DNA of 6,683 nt from an uncultured Coriobacteriaceae bacterium (lineage in GTDB: Bacteria > Actinomycetota > Coriobacteriia > Coriobacteriales > QAMH01), in the NCBI GenBank assembly GCA_902783175.1, contig CACZQA010000211.1, positions 1-6,683 of the forward strand, written 5' to 3'. Positions 1 to 5,927 of this stretch are shown here, one piece after another. A program made the position numbers and the translations under genes. Within the stretch, counting starts at the first letter, position 1. Each line of letters opens with the position of its first letter. A model generated the notes under the pieces. The model made no database searches, was not told the origin of the DNA, and worked only from the letters and a program-made list of their open reading frames with translations.

Positions 1-1
1 C

Positions 2-346
2 GAGATCGGCGAAATCGAGGAGACCGGCGGCGTTGCCGCGAAGGCGGGCGAGGCGTGGGCAAAGACCAAGCACACCGCGGCGACTACCGGCAGGAAGGCG
101 GTCGACCAGGCGGGCGAGGCCATCAACGACGGCGCCTTCGCCGCGGGCGAGGCCGTGGGCACAGCCCGTGCCAAGATGAACGAGGCTTTCGATGCCCACG
201 AGGCAAAGAAGGAGGAGCAGGCTGCCCGAGGCGAGCGCACCGGCGTCGACAAGGCGGCAAACCTCTTTGGCAAGCAGCTTGGCAGGGCCTCGCACATGTT
301 CCAGGACTTCAAAGACGAATACGACAAAGCCGCCCACGACAAGTAG
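2..346 (+). CDS. 3' part of a hydrophilic, helical 11-mer-repeat protein (LEA/apolipoprotein-like), 5' end outside window
   Basis: The frame is open from the window edge to a TAG at 344-346, giving 114 visible residues with no start codon that must be used. I do not recognise a named family. The visible part is rich in Ala, Lys, Glu, Asp and Gly, has no hydrophobic membrane segment and few prolines, so it should be largely helical and soluble. The motif AGEA recurs at visible residues 15-18, 37-40 and 48-51, with a degenerate MNEA at 59-62. These spacings are multiples of 11, as in amphipathic 11-mer repeats of LEA group 3 and apolipoprotein-like proteins. It ends in a charged segment with aromatic residues (HMFQDFKDEYDKAAHDK). 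The RNase R gene starts 6 nt after its stop, so they are probably co-transcribed. The N-terminus, which might carry a signal or membrane anchor as in YtxH-like proteins, is missing. An ATG at 155 is internal to the same frame and is not the likely start. The reading frame is well supported; the function is unknown. Confidence 0.7.
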   Translation, partial: EIGEIEETGGVAAKAGEAWAKTKHTAATTGRKAVDQAGEAINDGAFAAGEAVGTARAKMNEAFDAHEAKKEEQAARGERTGVDKAANLFGKQLGRASHMFQDFKDEYDKAAHDK

Positions 347-352
347 GCACCC

Positions 353-2281
353 ATGGCCAAACGCGACAGGAAGCGGTACCGGCGGCACGCGAGGCGCCCG
401 CACGGCGCGCGCCTCGGCAACTATCCTTCAGGAAAAATAGAGATCACCCGAGCCGGATACGGCTTCGTCGACACCGAGGAAGGCTCGTTCTACATCCCGG
501 CGACCCGCACGGGCGGCGCGCTTCCCGGCGACATCGTCGAGGTGCGCCCGAACCCGCCGCATGAGGGGAGCAGCAGCCGCCGCTCGGCGTCGGTGAGCCG
601 CGTGCTGCACCGCGCGACCGACTTCGTCGTGGGCGTCTTGGAGCTTTCCGACCCGCTTGCTGTCGTCGTGCCGCAGGACCCGCGCATCCAACACGACCTG
701 TTCGTCACACTCGAAGGGGCGCCCGAGGTACACGACGGCGACGTCGTCCTCGCTAAGATCACGACCTTCCCCAGCAGGCACGCCTCGATGGAAGGCTACA
801 TCGTGGAGGCGCTCGGTCGTGCGGATGCCCCGGGCATGGACGTCGACATCGTCATCCACAACGCCGGGCTGTCCACGAAGTTCTCTCCCCAGGCGCTCGA
901 GCAGGCGCGCGGGCTGAGCGCCGATATCGACGGCGCGCTGCAAGAGCCCGACCGGCGCGACCTGCGCGCACGGACCGTGTTCACGATCGATCCTGTCGAT
1001 GCGAAGGATTTCGACGACGCCATCTCGCTCGACCACGTCGAGGGGCTCACGCGGCTCGGCGTCCACATCGCCGACGTCTCGAGCTACGTCGAATGGGGCA
1101 GCAGCATCGACATCTGCGCACGCGACCGCTCGACGAGCGTGTACCTTGCCGACCGCGTGCTGCCCATGCTCCCCGAAAAGCTCTCGAACGACATCTGCTC
1201 GCTGCGCCCGGGCGAGGAGCGCCGCACGATGACCTGCGACATGTTCCTCGACGAGCGCGCGCGTGTCGTGCGCTACGAGATATTCCCGAGCGTCATCTGC
1301 AGCTCACGGCGCTACAACTACGACGAGGTCCAAGAGATCCTCGAGGGCAGGCAAGACGATGCCAACAAGGGCAAGCTATTCGAGTTCCACGAGCTGGCGG
1401 TCAAGCTCGCCGCGCTCAGGGACGCGCGCGGCGGCCTCGACTTCGACTCGGTCGAGGCAAAGCCCGTGCTCGACGAGATGGGGCATCCCATCCGCATCGA
1501 CCTACGCGTGAAGACCGATGCGACCTCCATGATCGAAGAGGCCATGATCCTTGCCAACGAGACGGTCGCCACGCACGTCTTCAAGCAGAAGCTGCCGCTC
1601 GTCTACCGCGTGCACGACGCCCCGCGCGCCTCCTCGCTCGAGGCGCTGCTGCCCGTGCTCAAGGAGCTCGGATACCCCATCGAGGGGCTGGGCGGCGGCG
1701 CGCCGGCGGCGTTCCAGCGCGTGCTCGAGGCGGCAGCCGGCCGCGCGGACGAGACGCTCGTGAACTACGTCGTCTTGCGCTCGATGGAACGCGCGCGCTA
1801 CAGCGTGGAGCCGCTTGCGCACTTCGGGCTCGCCTCGGAGCACTACTGCCACTTCACGAGTCCCATCCGCCGCTATCCCGATCTGATGGTGCACCGCCTG
1901 CTCAAGGACCCGCGCGCCATGGAAGGGCAACTCGAATGGCTCGCGCGGCACGCCTCCAAGATGGAGCGCGTCGCCGAAGAGGCCGAGCGCGACAGCGTCA
2001 TCCTCAAGATGTGCGAGTACCTGCAGGGGCATGTGGGGGAGGTGTTCGAGGGGACGATCTCGAACGTCTTTGCGCGTGGCTTCTACGTGCGGCTCGAGAA
2101 CACGCTCGAGGGCATCGTGCGCTTCGACGCGCTTCATGACGAATACCACCAGTTCGACCCCAAGCTCCAGACGCTCATGGGCGAGGAAACGGGGCGCACC
2201 TACCGCCTGGGACAGCAGGTGCGCGTGCGCGTGCGCGCCGTGGATCCGCGCGAGCAGCGCGTCGATTTCGAGCTCGCCTAA
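353..2281 (+). CDS. rnr: RNase R-type 3'-5' exoribonuclease (RNase II/RNB family), short form
   Basis: A 642-residue processive 3'-5' exoribonuclease of the RNB family, expected in the cytoplasm degrading structured RNA, mRNA fragments and rRNA. Domain order: a basic N-terminal tail (residues 3-20), a first OB/cold-shock domain (about 25-66, GYGFVD and FYIP), a second OB domain (about 90-155), the RNB catalytic domain (about 201-540) and a C-terminal S1 domain (about 560-640). The catalytic motif TIDPVDAKDFDDA starts at 211 and supplies the four metal-binding aspartates D213, D219, D221 and D222. Y264 in VYLADRVLPMLPEKLS matches the conserved RNA-stacking tyrosine, and SPIRRYPDLMVHR at 503-515 is the conserved arginine motif. 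E. coli RNase R is about 813 residues; this protein lacks the N-terminal helix-turn-helix region and the lysine-rich C-terminal tail. RNase II is the alternative name, but the VDAKDFDDA form and paired OB domains favour RNase R. A start at ATG 353, with a weak AGTAGG Shine-Dalgarno over the preceding stop, keeps the basic tail. Confidence 0.93.
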   Translation: MAKRDRKRYRRHARRPHGARLGNYPSGKIEITRAGYGFVDTEEGSFYIPATRTGGALPGDIVEVRPNPPHEGSSSRRSASVSRVLHRATDFVVGVLELSDPLAVVVPQDPRIQHDLFVTLEGAPEVHDGDVVLAKITTFPSRHASMEGYIVEALGRADAPGMDVDIVIHNAGLSTKFSPQALEQARGLSADIDGALQEPDRRDLRARTVFTIDPVDAKDFDDAISLDHVEGLTRLGVHIADVSSYVEWGSSIDICARDRSTSVYLADRVLPMLPEKLSNDICSLRPGEERRTMTCDMFLDERARVVRYEIFPSVICSSRRYNYDEVQEILEGRQDDANKGKLFEFHELAVKLAALRDARGGLDFDSVEAKPVLDEMGHPIRIDLRVKTDATSMIEEAMILANETVATHVFKQKLPLVYRVHDAPRASSLEALLPVLKELGYPIEGLGGGAPAAFQRVLEAAAGRADETLVNYVVLRSMERARYSVEPLAHFGLASEHYCHFTSPIRRYPDLMVHRLLKDPRAMEGQLEWLARHASKMERVAEEAERDSVILKMCEYLQGHVGEVFEGTISNVFARGFYVRLENTLEGIVRFDALHDEYHQFDPKLQTLMGEETGRTYRLGQQVRVRVRAVDPREQRVDFELA

Positions 2282-2310
2282 ACGCTTTTCCCACGCAGCT
2301 CCTCGGGCGC

Positions 2311-2366
2311 TTGTTTATCGCGTGAAATGGGGTGCATATTCTCGTGTCGGTGGTACCCTATACACT
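2311..2366 (+). promoter_or_regulatory. Candidate promoter region upstream of the glycosyltransferase gene
   Basis: The 141-bp gap between the RNase R and glycosyltransferase genes is more AT-rich than its flanks around here. TTGTTT at 2311-2316 and CATATT at 2335-2340 are separated by 18 bp and loosely match -35/-10 elements (3/6 and 4/6). A second -10-like stretch, TATACACT, lies at 2359-2366 without a clear -35. GGTACC at 2352-2357 just before it also occurs upstream of the response-regulator gene. No convincing intrinsic terminator for the upstream gene is visible, so read-through from it is possible. The match to consensus is weak; this is a guess about location. Confidence 0.3.
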
Positions 2367-2394
2367 CCATGGAGGCGCATCGCCGCCCCCGTGT

Positions 2395-2407
2395 TTCGTA
2401 ATACGAA
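2395..2407. repeat. Perfect 13-nt palindrome overlapping the glycosyltransferase ribosome binding site
   Basis: TTCGTA-A-TACGAA is a perfect inverted repeat with 6-bp arms and a single central base. Its right arm runs into the Shine-Dalgarno AAGGAG at 2406-2411, which lies 11 nt before the ATG at 2423. The symmetry and position suit a DNA operator or a small RNA hairpin (5-bp stem, AAT loop) that could affect initiation. The palindrome is seen directly; a regulatory role is inference, and a 13-nt palindrome can arise by chance. Confidence 0.4.
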
Positions 2408-2422
2408 GGAGAATCGTAGAAC

Positions 2423-3682
2423 ATGAACCTCAATCCTGTCGTCGTCATCCCCACGTACTGGTGCGGGCGTCGCACCGCCCATTCAGTCGACCGCGGGCCT
2501 TTGTATGATCACATGACTCCCATCGACAAGCAGGGCGAACTGCCGCGCTGCCTCGACTCTTTGCGCCAGGTCGTTGGCCTGGGGCGCATCATCTTGCTCG
2601 TCGTCTCCGAGCCCGGCATCGAGACGCAGGCCGAAGACCGCGTGCGTGCCATGGCAGACCACTTCCGCGACCTGAACATCACGATCGTCGGCGAGACCGG
2701 CCAGCGCTACATCCACCGCCGTCTCGAGCAGCTCGGCATCGGCGCGCTCAAAGATATGGCATGCCTGTCCGGATACGGCGCCGTGCGCAACATGGGCCTG
2801 CTCGCAGCCTCCATCTTCGGACACGACACCGTCATCTTCCTCGATGACGACGAGGTCGTCACGAGCCCCGACTTTCTGGAACGCGCCGTGTACGGCATTG
2901 CCTACCAGACGCCGGGCGGTTCGGTCATCACGGCAAAGACCGGCTACTTCTTCGACCGCCAGGGAAGCCCCCTGGCCGATGAGAAGGTCCCGTGGTACGA
3001 CCGCTTCTGGAACAAGGCGCATGGGTTCAACGAGTACATCTCGAAGGCGCTCAAGGGGCCGCGCCTGTCTCGCGCGAACACCGCATGCGGCGGTTGCATG
3101 GTGCTGCACGCCGATGCGTACGGCAGGGTCGCGTTCGACCCGTGGATTGCGCGCGGAGAAGACACCGACTACGTGTTGTCCGCCCATATGTACGGGGTCG
3201 ATGTGTGGCTCGACAACCAGCTGAGCGTCCAGCACATGCCGCCCGAGGACGCCTCTCCTGCAGGCCGCTTCGAGCAGGACGTCTACCGCTGGTTCTACGA
3301 GAACCGCAAGATCGAGTTTGCAAAGACGCAGATCGACCTCATGCAGGTCATGCCCGCCTCGCTCAACCCGTACCCGGGTCCCTGGCTCACGCACGCCATC
3401 AACCGCCGCGCACGCCTCACCGCGTACCTGCGCGTCATCGGCCGTGCGGAGCGCGGCGAGTACTGGCGCATCGGCAACAAGTCGCGCAAGGAGGCCGGTG
3501 CGTTCGCGCGCGAGAACTGCGCCAACTATTTCGAGTTCCAGCACCAGTGGCCCAACATCGTGCGCTCGGTATGGAACTACACGCCGCTCGCATCCCAGCT
3601 GGTCGGCGCGCGCAATATCCAGAGCGCGGCCGGCTTCACGGGCCGCTTCACGGCAATCAACGTCGACGGACAGAACCGCTAG
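2423..3682 (+). CDS. GT-A-fold glycosyltransferase (family 2-like), acceptor unknown
   Basis: A 419-residue protein with hallmarks of a family 2-type, metal-dependent glycosyltransferase that moves a sugar from a nucleotide-sugar donor to an unidentified acceptor. The N-terminal beta strand PVVVIPTY (5-12) opens the nucleotide-binding half. AVRNMGLLAA (120-129) precedes the acidic metal motif FLDDDE (139-144), the DxD equivalent. GGCMVLHADAY (223-233) leads to the ED motif in RGEDTDYV (244-251), the expected location of the catalytic base, and QHMPPED (270-276) gives a conserved-looking histidine. The C-terminal roughly 130 residues are rich in aromatic and basic residues and may handle the acceptor. 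There is no signal peptide or membrane helix, so it should be cytoplasmic or peripheral. The Shine-Dalgarno AAGGAG sits 11 nt before the ATG, slightly far. The histidine-kinase gene starts 9 nt after its stop, implying one transcript. Roles in cell-wall, exopolysaccharide or compatible-solute glycosylation are all possible; none is shown. Confidence 0.82.
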   Translation: MNLNPVVVIPTYWCGRRTAHSVDRGPLYDHMTPIDKQGELPRCLDSLRQVVGLGRIILLVVSEPGIETQAEDRVRAMADHFRDLNITIVGETGQRYIHRRLEQLGIGALKDMACLSGYGAVRNMGLLAASIFGHDTVIFLDDDEVVTSPDFLERAVYGIAYQTPGGSVITAKTGYFFDRQGSPLADEKVPWYDRFWNKAHGFNEYISKALKGPRLSRANTACGGCMVLHADAYGRVAFDPWIARGEDTDYVLSAHMYGVDVWLDNQLSVQHMPPEDASPAGRFEQDVYRWFYENRKIEFAKTQIDLMQVMPASLNPYPGPWLTHAINRRARLTAYLRVIGRAERGEYWRIGNKSRKEAGAFARENCANYFEFQHQWPNIVRSVWNYTPLASQLVGARNIQSAAGFTGRFTAINVDGQNR

Positions 3683-3691
3683 GACGGCTCT

Positions 3692-5107
3692 ATGGATGTC
3701 AAAGAAGTACTGCTCGCCATCGTCTTGGGTACTTGCTGCGTTGTCTTTTCCGTGACGATCGTCTTTGGCATCGTCAACTACGCGAGCGTTTCGCCGGTCG
3801 TGCCCCTTGCGGCCATCATCGGGTTCTTCATCATCTCGATGGTGGGCCTGCAGGTCGTGGGCGACCCGGACCACGCGAGCGCGCGGCAGATCAACCGCAT
3901 TCTCGAGCTGGTCAGCGAGACGCTCCCGTTCATGAGCCAGGGGCTCACCGTCAAGAGCGCCCAGTCGGTCTGCAACCTGCTGCTGCCCAACGTCAAGGCG
4001 CACGCCGTCGCCCTGACCGACCACGAGAAAGTCCTGGGCTTTGCTGGTGTCGACCATGAGAATCACATGCCCAACTCGCCAATCCAGACCGACGCCACGC
4101 GCCTGACGCTCGAAGACGGCAGAACGCGCGTGGTGGACACGTCGCACGCGGTCGGGTTCGCCCACGACACGGGCAAGCTGTGCGCGGGCATCATCACGCC
4201 GCTCGTGGTCAACAAGCGCGTGGTCGGGACGCTCAAGTTCTATTACAAATCGCGCCGCAAGCTCAACGACAATCAGAAGGCCATGGCCGAGGGCTTTGCC
4301 CAGATCCTCTCGACGCAGCTTTCGCTTTCGTATCTGCAGCAGCAGACCGAGCTCGCCGCGCAGATGGAGCTCCGCGCGCTGCAGGCGCAGATCAACCCCC
4401 ACTTCCTCTTCAACACGATCAACACCATCGCGGCCATCACCCGCATGGACCCGGCCAAGGCGCGAACCATGCTGCGCGAGTTTGCCGTGTACTACCGCCG
4501 CCTGCTCGAGAACTCCGAAGACCTCATCCCGCTCGCGGCCGAAATCGAGCAGACCGAGCGCTACCTCATGTTCCAGAAGGCGCGCTTTGGCGAGGAGAAC
4601 ATCCTCATGGAGACCGACATCGAGCCCGGGCTCGAAAACGTCAGGGTCCCCGCCTTCATCGTGCAGCCCATCGTCGAAAACGCCGTCGGGCATGCCCGCC
4701 GCGACGACGGCTCGCCGCTGCATATCACGGTGCGCGTGTACCACGCGAGCGACAGCGTGATCATCTCCATCGCCGACGACGGCGTGGGCATCCCGGCTGA
4801 CCGCCTCGAGCACCTGGTCGACGGCAGCTCGGAGGCCCATATGGGCATCGCGCTCAAAAACGTCAACGCTCGCCTCAAGGCGTACTTCGGCACGATATCC
4901 GGCCTGTACATCGATTCGAAGGTCGGGGTCGGCACGACGGCGTACCTAAGCCTGTACGACGTGCTCGAGCAGCAGCACCTCGGTGCCGAAGAAGACGAGG
5001 AGCGCGAGGACGATGCCGAGCAGGAGCTTGCCGCCGCCGAGCCGGAGGGCGTGCGCGCCCCGAAAAGCGAAGCTCGGGGGACCGTCTTCCACAGCCTGAA
5101 GAAGTAG
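3692..5107 (+). CDS. LytS/BtsS-type sensor histidine kinase with two-helix membrane hairpin and GAF-like domain
   Basis: A 471-residue membrane sensor kinase that should autophosphorylate on histidine and pass the phosphate to the LytTR regulator encoded downstream. Two hydrophobic helices (about 6-29 and 35-56) are joined by only a few residues, so there is almost no extracytoplasmic domain. Residues about 66-210 form the GAF-like domain typical of LytS proteins (TLPFMSQGL at 77-85, AVALTD at 105-110, then a His-rich GVDHENH). The His_kinase domain has LRALQAQINPHFLFNTINTI (227-246) with phosphoacceptor H237. The ATPase domain shows the N box QPIVENAVGHA (325-335, N330), ADDGVGIP (361-368), MGIALKNVNARL (384-395) and GVGTT (412-416). 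A 43-residue tail follows, strongly acidic at about 433-450 and ending in basic residues, which is unusual. The start at ATG 3692 is supported by AGGA at 3681-3684, overlapping the preceding gene's stop. Canonical LytS has a five-helix 5TMR-LYT membrane domain, absent here. No named kinase is assigned because the signal is unknown. Confidence 0.92.
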   Translation: MDVKEVLLAIVLGTCCVVFSVTIVFGIVNYASVSPVVPLAAIIGFFIISMVGLQVVGDPDHASARQINRILELVSETLPFMSQGLTVKSAQSVCNLLLPNVKAHAVALTDHEKVLGFAGVDHENHMPNSPIQTDATRLTLEDGRTRVVDTSHAVGFAHDTGKLCAGIITPLVVNKRVVGTLKFYYKSRRKLNDNQKAMAEGFAQILSTQLSLSYLQQQTELAAQMELRALQAQINPHFLFNTINTIAAITRMDPAKARTMLREFAVYYRRLLENSEDLIPLAAEIEQTERYLMFQKARFGEENILMETDIEPGLENVRVPAFIVQPIVENAVGHARRDDGSPLHITVRVYHASDSVIISIADDGVGIPADRLEHLVDGSSEAHMGIALKNVNARLKAYFGTISGLYIDSKVGVGTTAYLSLYDVLEQQHLGAEEDEEREDDAEQELAAAEPEGVRAPKSEARGTVFHSLKK

Positions 5108-5117
5108 GCAATTCTCC

Positions 5118-5163
5118 TTTTGCTGTCTGTCTGTCCTCGCGGGTACCATCCCTGTTTTGCTGT
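5118..5163 (+). repeat. Two copies of TTTTGCTGT upstream of the response-regulator gene
   Basis: The 9-mer TTTTGCTGT occurs at 5118-5126 and 5155-5163, 37 bp start to start. The first copy runs into three tandem CTGT units (5123-5134). GGTACC lies between the copies at 5142-5147. LytTR regulators usually bind pairs of short direct repeats, so these could be binding half-sites, but the sequence and spacing do not match a site I can name. A chance origin in this T-rich gap is possible. Confidence 0.35.
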
Positions 5164-5182
5164 ACACTCACATCTGTACTGT
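5160..5182 (+). repeat. CTGTAC direct repeat pair just upstream of the response-regulator gene
   Basis: CTGTACACT (5160-5168) and CTGTACTGT (5174-5182) form a direct repeat with a 14-bp period, ending 17 bp before the ATG. The first unit contains TACACT, which resembles a -10 element and also occurs upstream of the glycosyltransferase gene (2361-2366), where it is likewise followed by C and then CAT a base or so later. This may be the promoter of the regulator-purF unit, a regulator binding site, or both. No good -35 element is visible 16-18 bp upstream of TACACT. Confidence 0.35.
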
Positions 5183-5190
5183 GTTTGAAC

Positions 5191-5194
5191 GGAG
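5191..5194 (+). promoter_or_regulatory. Ribosome binding site that sets the response-regulator start
   Basis: GGAG stands 5 nt before the ATG at 5200. An in-frame TTG at 5185 would extend the protein by five residues but has no Shine-Dalgarno sequence, and starting at 5200 places the first beta strand (LKAIIVDDE) at the usual position for receiver domains. Confidence 0.75.
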
Positions 5195-5199
5195 ACCAT

Positions 5200-5913
5200 A
5201 TGCTCAAAGCGATTATTGTTGACGACGAGGCTCCTGCCCGTTCCGAGCTCAGGTTCTTGCTCGACGAGACGGGAATGGTCGAAGTCGCCGCCGAAGCCGC
5301 GAACGTTCGAGAGGCAATAGAGAAACTCAAAGAAGTCGGCGCGGACATCATGTTCCTCGATGTGAACATGCCGGGCGTCAACGGGCTGCAGCTCGCCGAG
5401 GCGCTGGGCAAGCTCAAGTACCCGCCGTACGTCATCTTCGTCACGGCATACAGCGAGCACGCGGTGAAGGCCTTCGAGGTCAACGCGGTCGACTACCTGG
5501 TCAAGCCGGTCGAGACCGAGCGTCTCGCGCAGGCGATCAACAAGGTCCAAAACATCATCGCGTCGCAGGGGCGCCCCACGGCAAACGAGCGCATCCCCGT
5601 GGAGAAGGGCGGCAAGAAGCTGCTCGTCCCCGCCAGCAAGATTCACTACATCATGGCCAAGGACGACTACTCCTACCTCCACACGGAGTCGGATCGCTAC
5701 CTGTCGACGGTCTCGCTCGCCCAGCTCGAGGCAAAGCTCGAGCCGCTCGGGTTTTTCCGCGTGCACCGTCGCTACCTGGTCAATCTCTCGTGCGTGAACG
5801 AGGTCGACCCCGTGAGCGGCGGCACGCTGCTGCTCACCTTGAGCGGTGAAGAAGAGCAAATTCCCGTCTCGCGTCGACGCGTCGCCGCATTGAAGAAGGC
5901 ACTCGGCATCTAG
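5200..5913 (+). CDS. LytTR-family response regulator
   Basis: A 237-residue cytoplasmic transcription regulator of the LytR/AlgR class, the likely phosphorylation partner of the kinase encoded 92 bp upstream. The receiver domain (about 2-120) has the acidic pair D8/D9, phosphoacceptor D54 in FLDVNMPG (52-59), switch threonine T82 and K102 in VDYLVKPVE. A short linker leads to the LytTR DNA-binding domain (about 131-235), with conserved features IHYIMAKDDYSYLHT (148-162), FFRVHRRYLVNL (185-196) and IPVSRRR (221-227). Length and order are normal for the family and no key residue is missing. LytTR proteins generally bind paired short direct repeats, and candidate repeats lie just upstream of this gene, so autoregulation is plausible. 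purF starts 14 nt after the stop, close enough for a shared transcript. The start choice is explained by the GGAG at 5191. The targets are unknown, so no gene symbol is given. Confidence 0.93.
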   Translation: MLKAIIVDDEAPARSELRFLLDETGMVEVAAEAANVREAIEKLKEVGADIMFLDVNMPGVNGLQLAEALGKLKYPPYVIFVTAYSEHAVKAFEVNAVDYLVKPVETERLAQAINKVQNIIASQGRPTANERIPVEKGGKKLLVPASKIHYIMAKDDYSYLHTESDRYLSTVSLAQLEAKLEPLGFFRVHRRYLVNLSCVNEVDPVSGGTLLLTLSGEEEQIPVSRRRVAALKKALGI

Positions 5914-5927
5914 GAGACACAGCGGAG

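Noticed and set aside
55..564. A 169-codon + strand frame across the end of the first gene and the start of the RNase R gene
   Set aside because: It crosses the boundary of two better-supported genes and encodes an Arg/Gly-rich product without recognisable features.
1093..2139. A 348-codon + strand frame inside the RNase R gene
   Set aside because: It is out of frame with a gene whose catalytic motifs are intact, and its product is an Arg/Ala-rich string typical of frame-shifted GC-rich DNA.
2374..2384. GGCG-CAT-CGCC hairpin as a terminator for the RNase R gene
   Set aside because: The stem is only 4 bp and no T-run follows; it is C-rich downstream. It does not look like an intrinsic terminator.
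2483..4840. A 785-codon open frame on the - strand across the glycosyltransferase and kinase genes
   Set aside because: It lies opposite two genes with clear family motifs, and its translation is dominated by repetitive Val, Asp, Arg, Ala and Gly without any recognisable domain. GC-rich third positions remove stop codons from the complementary frame, which explains its length.
5141..5158. GGG...CCC followed by TGTTTT as a terminator after the kinase gene
   Set aside because: A 3-bp stem with a short, interrupted T-run is too weak to call a terminator.
5185..5199. TTG start giving a five-residue longer response regulator
   Set aside because: There is no Shine-Dalgarno sequence before it, while GGAG is correctly placed for the ATG at 5200.
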